This document shows, in pieces, positions 58,165-64,000 of a stretch of 64,000 nucleotides of DNA. Position 1 is the stretch's first letter. Each line of letters opens with the position of its first letter. Origin of the DNA: Malaya genurostris (taxonomy: Eukaryota > Arthropoda > Insecta > Diptera > Culicidae); NCBI RefSeq assembly GCF_030247185.1, contig NC_080572.1, forward strand, positions 189,319,800 through 189,383,799. Direction: 5' to 3'. The position numbers and the translations under genes were made by a program. The notes under the pieces were generated by a model. It searched no databases. It had not been told where the DNA came from and saw only the letters and a list, made by a program, of their open reading frames with translations.

Positions 58165-58870
58165 CTGTCGTCGTATTCCGTGAGCGAAAGCGAGAGATGA
58201 CGAGGAAATGGGAATTCAACTAGCTTCGGTTGTCGGAAGGGAGGCTTGGGTGGGATTTTCCAATCCTTACACGTACACATCGATACGGTCTCGATTTGTG
58301 TAGAGTTGGGTCCCCGTTCACCCCACCCCCTTCCTGTCGGATGCTGCTGATTCACCCACTTTTAATCGATAATCCTGTTAACGTGGAAAATTTCCATTGA
58401 TGAGCGCTTTCAACCATTTGTGTGGGATTTTAAACTGAAATCCAATGTGGCGAAAACTTAATATGAATGTCGATAAAATGAATAATTTACTCTCGGGTTT
58501 TTGTTGGCCGTTTTCCCAGATATTCTCTAACGTAATGGTCAATTAAGCGCTAGCGAGTCCATCGAGCTGATCCAGTGCCAAATTCGGGTCTTGGTTAATT
58601 TATCACCGATCTCGACGCTAGTAAAAAAACCAACAAAACTACTTCGTCCGACTATTATTAGCGGTGTGTTTAAGTTCCGCGTAGTCAAAAATTTGTTTTT
58701 AGCTACCAAACATTGTCTCGCTGCAACCGTTCCGTTTGGGGACGAAAGCTTAGTCACGGAGCTGGGAACGGTTGGCAGGCAACCAAAAAAAAACAGGAAA
58801 GAAAACCAGCACCAGTTTGGTTAGTCTGTGATGATGATGGTGATGGTTTGCGCTCGGTAGATTAACGCTG
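57621..58870. other. GC-richer unique region, possible exon or regulatory DNA
   Basis: It is free of the repeat families. A plus frame ending at 57830 has an odd basic tail (TPHGRRDPHGKPQPVRIESI) with higher GC than its surroundings; it could be a real exon end or an upstream frame. A second frame (57827-58183) overlaps the first by four bases and encodes a poly-Ala from a CAG run. GAGA-like blocks (GAGAGCGAGAGC, GCGAAAGCGAGAGATG) occur at 58070-58200. I cannot name a gene. Confidence 0.35.
58131..58163 (+). repeat. (CAG)11 trinucleotide run
   Basis: Eleven perfect CAG units. It lies in no supported coding region. Confidence 0.9.
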
Positions 58871-60376
58871 GATCCCTGGTGGTAATTGAAAAGGAAGCGA
58901 ATGATAGTGACAGGAGAAGAGACCGAAGGCGATAGAAGATTCGTAAATACTGCTGGACGGTTCGAAACTTATTCTATGGTGCTGGTCGTTTTCGATGCAG
59001 ACAGTGGATATTTCTGTCATAGTAAATATAAATAAGTCGTCTACTTTATGATTTGAATGTAAACTTCTTTCAATCATCTGTTCGTGCGCAGAGCCAACAG
59101 GAGGATTTCTTAATTAATTATTCGATTGAGATTTCGTAATTTTGAGTAATTGCCTTGGAATACTTAGATAATTCGATTTATTTGATTGAAATTCATAATT
59201 TACACTTTTGACGTACTCGAACGCTGCAAAAGACATAAGCAGTCGTCGATATACGTATCAGTAGCAGCTTCATTGAAATACTCGATTTCATCATTTCAAT
59301 TGTGTGTTAGCAAATTTTAAAATACTGTCAATTTCAATTGAAAATTTTAAATACAATCATTGGATAAAAATGCGTGATAAGAAACCTTTTCAACCGCTGT
59401 CTAAAATACAGATACTAGAAACTTGGCTACCACAAACTTGTTGTAAAACCAATCTCGATTAACAGTAAATTAGTTCCAGTAGGAAAAAGGCCGCTGGAGT
59501 TGAGAACTAATTACACCTCTGTCTCCAGCAGGCATAAAAACTCCCCATCTTTTGTACCAACAGATGGTTTACTTCCAAATCAAATGGAAATCGAAGACAT
59601 TAGACTGGACTGCCTACAATCAGAGTGATGATAGCTTTGTTCCAAACGAACAAAAGACCTGTCAAACGTAACGTAAAGCTTACGAAACTGCCAACAATTC
59701 GGATTAAATGTTTTCAATTGTTGTCAACATTACGGATGATATGTCGTCACTCTGGTTATAGGCACTCTACATTAGAGAAGTTATCGAATAAACGGCACAT
59801 ACTACTAAATGGTTCATTATTTTTGTTTACTTTCTCTTTCGTTATAAAGAAGGGTTTATTTATTTATTTATTTATTTAACTAATATACATAATTAACAGA
59901 CAAAATATGGTCCTAATGATTATTTCTAAGTATATGCCAAGAGTACCATGAAACTTTTGGCAACCCTTCTTTATAACTATTTGCAGAGAATAATAACTAA
60001 AACTTGCGCTGAATATGTTACCGGAAAATACAGGAATGTTTCGTGATAATTGAAGAAGAAAATAAACAAAGAGAAAAAATGTGCAAAATTTCTGTTATAG
60101 TGCCATGCAAGTTCAATGCGATTGCATCCATTGCCCATGGTTTTCCTATATGAGCTGAGATGAAGCATTGAAGCAGATGCCCAACGCACTATGGGTGTAA
60201 TTCCCAGAAGATCAACTGAAAGCAAAGATTGGTTAAATGTAGTCAAATTCTGATGGATGTTCTGAAAACGTAAATATTTTCCATGAAAGCATACAATCCA
60301 ACTGCATCATTCGGAAAATAATCGCCAATCAATATAAACGAGAGGAAAGGAAACATTTTTGTCTTTCACTTTAACA
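58871..60376. other. AT-rich stretch
   Basis: A TTTA tandem run lies at about 59858-59878. No gene or element. Confidence 0.35.
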
Positions 60377-60379
60377 CAT

Positions 60380-61230
60380 GAGAATATCAATCAACGTCAC
60401 TCGTTTCGCAACGACAAGATAAAATCAAAATAACGTCTGCAGGGAAATTCGGTCGAATTTCAATTCTCATCCTTTCCTCAATACTAGAGATGGGCAATTC
60501 ATTCGCGAACGGTTCAAAAGAATTAGTTTTTTTTTGAAAGAATGAATGGCCAATAGTTATTTTTTTGAGAACGGTAGTTTTTCAGTTCAAAGTCGTAGAC
60601 CATTTTTGCTCGCTCAATCTTTTTCGAGAACGGTAGTGAAAATTACGTAACCTCAGTTCTAATTGGGATCTCGGTTTGTCATTCTACAGGCTAACTAAGT
60701 ATGAAAATAACGAACGAACGACTCTCGAGAACCAGTTCTTTCAATAGAACTCTGCATCACTGAACGGTTCTTTGAAATGAATTATTTTGCCCATCTCTAC
60801 TCAATACATTGGAAATCTGTTAGCTTTGGCTATCAAGCCAGTCTAAAATATGATAAATCGAAGTTATTGAACTCAGAACTAATAAAAGTAATTTTCATTG
60901 ACTCAAAATAGACGAAAATGACGAGAAATTAACGTCATTCTCAGCTTCGCTTTCAAACTATGAGAACAAAATCTATGTCCAATCAATTACACACACAATG
61001 ACTTTTACCTGTTGGTGCTCGAATTTGTAGTAATTTTGGTTTCCAAAGAGGTTCTGGGATGTAATTACTTCCATTTGTCATATTTAAGTCACTCTTTATA
61101 GCCAAGCGTCGAAGATCGATGAAACATCGATGAAAGAATGGGAATTGAAACTCTGCTGATGCTCCTTGCAGACGTTAGTTTGGTTCCGTCTTATCATAGA
61201 GGAAAGAGTGACGTTGGCAATTATACTCTC
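60380..61230. repeat. Family L: imperfect long inverted arms
   Basis: Arms 60380-60478 and 61132-61230 are inverted copies at roughly three quarters identity by eye, sharing AACGTCACTC, TAACGTCTGCA and TTTCAATTC in order. The family G MITE sits just inside the left arm. No transposase. Confidence 0.55.
60485..60799. mobile_element. 315-bp hAT-type MITE with perfect 8-bp TSD (family G)
   Basis: Ends TAGAGATGGGCAA and TTGCCCATCTCTA. Flanks CTCAATAC at 60477-60484 and 60800-60807 are identical. Interior has 'gcgaacggttcaaaagaat' and 'actgaacggttctttgaaat' paired arms. Confidence 0.92.
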
Positions 61231-62518
61231 TCATTTTTTAAACGAGAAATGAAAATGCCAAAACATATATAAATATAAATCTCTGTCTATCGTTTTCTGT
61301 CATTACCGATTCTCGAAGCTTCGGTTGAATACACACCGTTGCACAGTATACGATTTCACTGAAAACCGAGAATGACTGAAAAAGTCAACGAAAAAAAAAA
61401 CACAGCTTTGGAACTACTGATCCGTTTTTGTGGTTGACTGCACATGGATATCGTACTCAAAAGTTGCAAGCGGAGCTGAAAGTGACATTTATCTATTTGG
61501 ATAAAAACGACATTTGTTAGCTCTACGAAGGCGTTACGAGTAGAAATGGATCATGCACAACGTTCGTATATTTTTCGAGGTAAACAGTACATTTTACAGA
61601 AAAATCAAGAAAGTACAGCACATTAACTTTGAAAAATCAATGCATTTTTTCAGTACACTTTTTTAACTTAGTGAACAAAAACAAAATATTTTTTTAAATA
61701 TTTTTGGTTATTTTCAAGGATGGCTTTTATCGCATCAAAGAACGTTCACTGGCAAATCTTTAACGATTGAATCCGTGCCATCAAAGAGAGACGGAAATCA
61801 TCGCAACAACAAAAACCCGGCATGGCTCATTTAAGATAGAATCGACACCAGTTCGAGAGCGAATTTCTCTCGATGACATTTCTGAGAATCGAAGGTTAGC
61901 ACGCTGCTGTGGGGATCCTCTATGAAGCAGCAAACGGTCGCTTATTCTCGTTTCGCGATCCGATTCTATACAGGCAGTTGATAATTGCGATAGAATCATT
62001 TTACTATTGCTGCTTATTCTAATTATGTGCATATAACCTTTGTATAAGTTGTGTCTATGAAAATGACTGTGAATGCTCCACACAAGGGTTTTGAAATATT
62101 GCAACCTAGTATGAGAATCATCAAGTTGAATCATCGATTCGATTTTCTGCGATAATTGTCAACTTGCGATTCTCTCTTGGGAAATTCCACACAGCAACGA
62201 TCATTATCAGACTGTAATTTTTTTTTTTTGGGCGTGAAATACTCAGAGTATGAAGTGGAGTGAAGAAATGTAGCAAAATTCTCTCACGGTTCATGCATTG
62301 AGAGACTCGAGTTCTTGTAGCATCTTCTACCGGCTTGAAAATGTTGTATACAATATAGATAGCAATATAGCAGCTTCTGTCAAATTTTCGGCTATCACCA
62401 ACACTGGTTATTTTTTAGTTCAATTAAAAAATTTCCGTTCTATTTTTAGTCCAATAGAAACTAAAAGAATGGTTGTGTACGAGACACGACCGATCTTGGA
62501 CACATGAAATTTCTAATG
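61231..62518. other. Noncoding stretch
   Basis: No gene. Frames at 61781-62134 (minus) are open but lack any domain. Confidence 0.35.
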
Positions 62519-62715
62519 TCGTTTTTGCGTTACTTGAGAAAACTGAAACTGATCCAGGGTAGTTTCATCAAACAAACACTTTTCACGAAACTAAGTTGAG
62601 TTAGCACTTAGCAAAGGAGGTGTGAGCAAAACCCGATGTATGAAACAAGTTAAAAACTGACCCGATTTTCAGTTCAACTCCGTTGATACTGGGTTCGAGA
62701 GAAGAATTATATACT
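62519..62715 (+). repeat. Family E MITE, right end lost
   Basis: Left end ATGTCGTTTTTGCGTTACTT; interior 'gatccagggtagtttcatca' and 'ccgattttcagttcaac' match 22618-22876. The right inverted end is absent. Confidence 0.6.
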
Positions 62716-63124
62716 GTATTTCAGCATTATGAATGCAATTAACATGGTACACACATACAATCTTTCATTAGTCGTGTAAGTGCCCATTTCCACTTTATAT
62801 TTGCATTATAAAAGTTCTTAATGTTTTAAGGCATTTATATAGAGTCGCGCTGAATTTATATAAGGTGAACAGTGTTCAGCCGCATTTAAGGTCTGAGGAC
62901 AGAGGGCCACGTGTTGAGTTTTAAATCGACCACGCTCAATTCCCTTTGCGCATCGTATTTCTCTTGCACTCTCTCGTGTATGAGCAAACTGTACCGGGTT
63001 GCCAGCATACATTTTATTATTTTGATGAGAAGTTTTATCACATTAATCTATCGTATGGGTTGGACATGACATGGATTCCAATGAACAATGAAAAAATATT
63101 CAACTTTCACAAAGAATGAATGTC
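62716..63124. other. Noncoding stretch
   Basis: Nothing recognised. Confidence 0.3.
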
Positions 63125-63378
63125 TGTGTGTTTGGTAGCCTTGTCGAGCCAATTTTATTTCTCTCTCCTTTTTCAGAATGCTATCAGGAAATCAAAACGA
63201 AAAAAAAATGGTGGATGCATTGAAACTGACTTTGTTTCACAGAAAAATACAAGACTTTATTTTTATCGCGGTAACATATATGTTTTTATGTACTAATCGC
63301 ATCTAAAATAAATTATCTAGACTTTGTCACGGTAGATTTATGATACAAGCCTTCAAAGCCGAGATATTCGATGAACAA
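63125..63378 (+). repeat. Family I repeat
   Basis: Matches 37809-38050 from 'tttggtagccttgtcgagcc' to 'gccgagatattcgatgaaca'. It abuts the LINE ORF1 relic, whose apparent last 20 or so residues are really this repeat. Confidence 0.55.
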
Positions 63379-63379
63379 G

Positions 63380-64000
63380 TAGAGGTATGCATTTCCGAGC
63401 GAAGCACCGTTGTCCTTTGGTGTAGTTGTCTCCTTGTCCAGTTTATCACATGGCTTACCGTAGTGAACAGCTTTTTGGCAATATTGACATGTGGCCATCT
63501 GATTGTCATAGGTAACAAGTGATTTGCACGGGATTCTTGTATCCTGACCGAATGTCACATAAGAAGGTATAGGCCTTTTCAAGCGCATGCGTAACAAACG
63601 TACGCCATTTAGAATACCGGGGAAAAAATTCTTCCACTTTTCTTTTTCGATAGAGAGAATCTCTCCGTATTGGGACATAGTTGCGCGAATATATGAATCG
63701 GTGACGCTTGAGGGAAGATCACACACACACGCACTTCTATAGCACTATCTTCCATATATACTGGAATGTTGTACTTAATGTTTTCGTGCTCCGCATAGTG
63801 CACATTGTTATTGTCTTTTGCGAATTGAATTGCATCCAACTCTTTATAAAACTGGATGTAAACAACATTATTTGTCTTATTGCATTGAAGTAAATGCACA
63901 CGTTTAATGTCAAGATGCATTTGCTCCTTAAGCAAACCTTCAAGTTCTCGTATCGAAGGTCGAATTTTGCACTGCCTGAAGTCAACAACAATTGTATTCT
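63380..64000 (-). pseudogene. LINE ORF1 (Gag-like), frameshifted, runs off the window
   Basis: Two minus frames join into one protein: LDAIQFAKDNNNVHYAEHEN and YNIPVYMEDSAIEVRV upstream, then CDLPSSVTDSYIRATMSQYG, WKNFFPGILNGVRLLRMRLK and a zinc knuckle, CQYCQKAVHYGKPC (C-X2-C-X4-H-X4-C). This order is that of the RNA-binding ORF1 protein of several mosquito LINEs. The frame breaks in a CA/GT run at 63720-63730: one extra GT. The N-terminus lies beyond 64000; at the other end the ORF is cut by family I. No RT follows. Confidence 0.75.

Noticed and set aside
57827..58183. 118-codon plus frame ending in poly-Ala
   Set aside because: The Ala run comes from the CAG repeat read in one frame, the rest has no domain, and it overlaps the preceding frame. 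Treated as incidental.
62818..63012. 64-codon minus frame
   Set aside because: Short, no domain, no conserved neighbour or splice signal.

Overview
The window is eukaryotic nuclear DNA from an insect, most probably a mosquito (Culicidae, culicine-like). The evidence is a Blimp-1 protein of insect type, a COX6A gene with one short intron, and a repeat load of Tc1/mariner elements with DD37E and DD41D signatures, RTE and Jockey LINEs, tRNA-derived SINEs and many small inverted-repeat elements. Species cannot be set from the sequence alone. No prokaryotic, CRISPR or operon-like feature is present.

Only two host protein-coding genes are well supported. (1) Blimp-1/PRDM1 is on the minus strand. 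Its four coding exons (41772-41560, 41477-41361, 32295-30069, 30007-29469) join in frame to 1031 codons, giving a PR/SET domain, a long disordered middle, five C2H2-type zinc fingers and a low-complexity tail. Intron 2 is 9.07 kb and filled with repeats. (2) COX6A (cytochrome c oxidase subunit VIa) is on the plus strand, with two exons (48451-48547, 48618-48880) encoding 119 residues.

Layout: 0.3-5.9 kb holds repeat family A, a DD37E element, a Jockey-type RT relic, a SINE and a 433-bp mariner-type MITE. 6-12.8 kb holds nested MITEs, a LINE 3' end and a hAT-type MITE. 12.9-17.3 kb is a dead RTE-type LINE split by a 1.18-kb insertion. 17.5-20.6 kb is mostly unique noncoding DNA. 20.8-22.9 kb is a dense inverted-repeat cluster. 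23.4-27 kb holds three decayed mariner elements. 28.4-43.3 kb is the Blimp-1 locus with its likely 3' UTR and upstream DNA. 43.3-48.2 kb is MITEs and a retro-insertion. 48.45-48.95 kb is COX6A. 49.2-57.2 kb holds a SINE, a DD41D element with 176-bp perfect inverted ends, family A copies and MITEs. 57.6-58.9 kb is GC-richer unique DNA. 60.4-64 kb is MITEs and the start of a LINE ORF1.

The two host genes are unrelated in function: one is a developmental transcription factor, the other a respiratory-chain subunit. Most of the remaining sequence with recognisable structure is mobile-element derived. I found no convincing new biochemical system. The most distinctive structures are the palindromised DD41D transposon, a foldback element carrying tRNA-like modules in both arms, and several elements with exact target-site duplications. 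Repeat families are labelled A-M here for convenience; the labels are mine.
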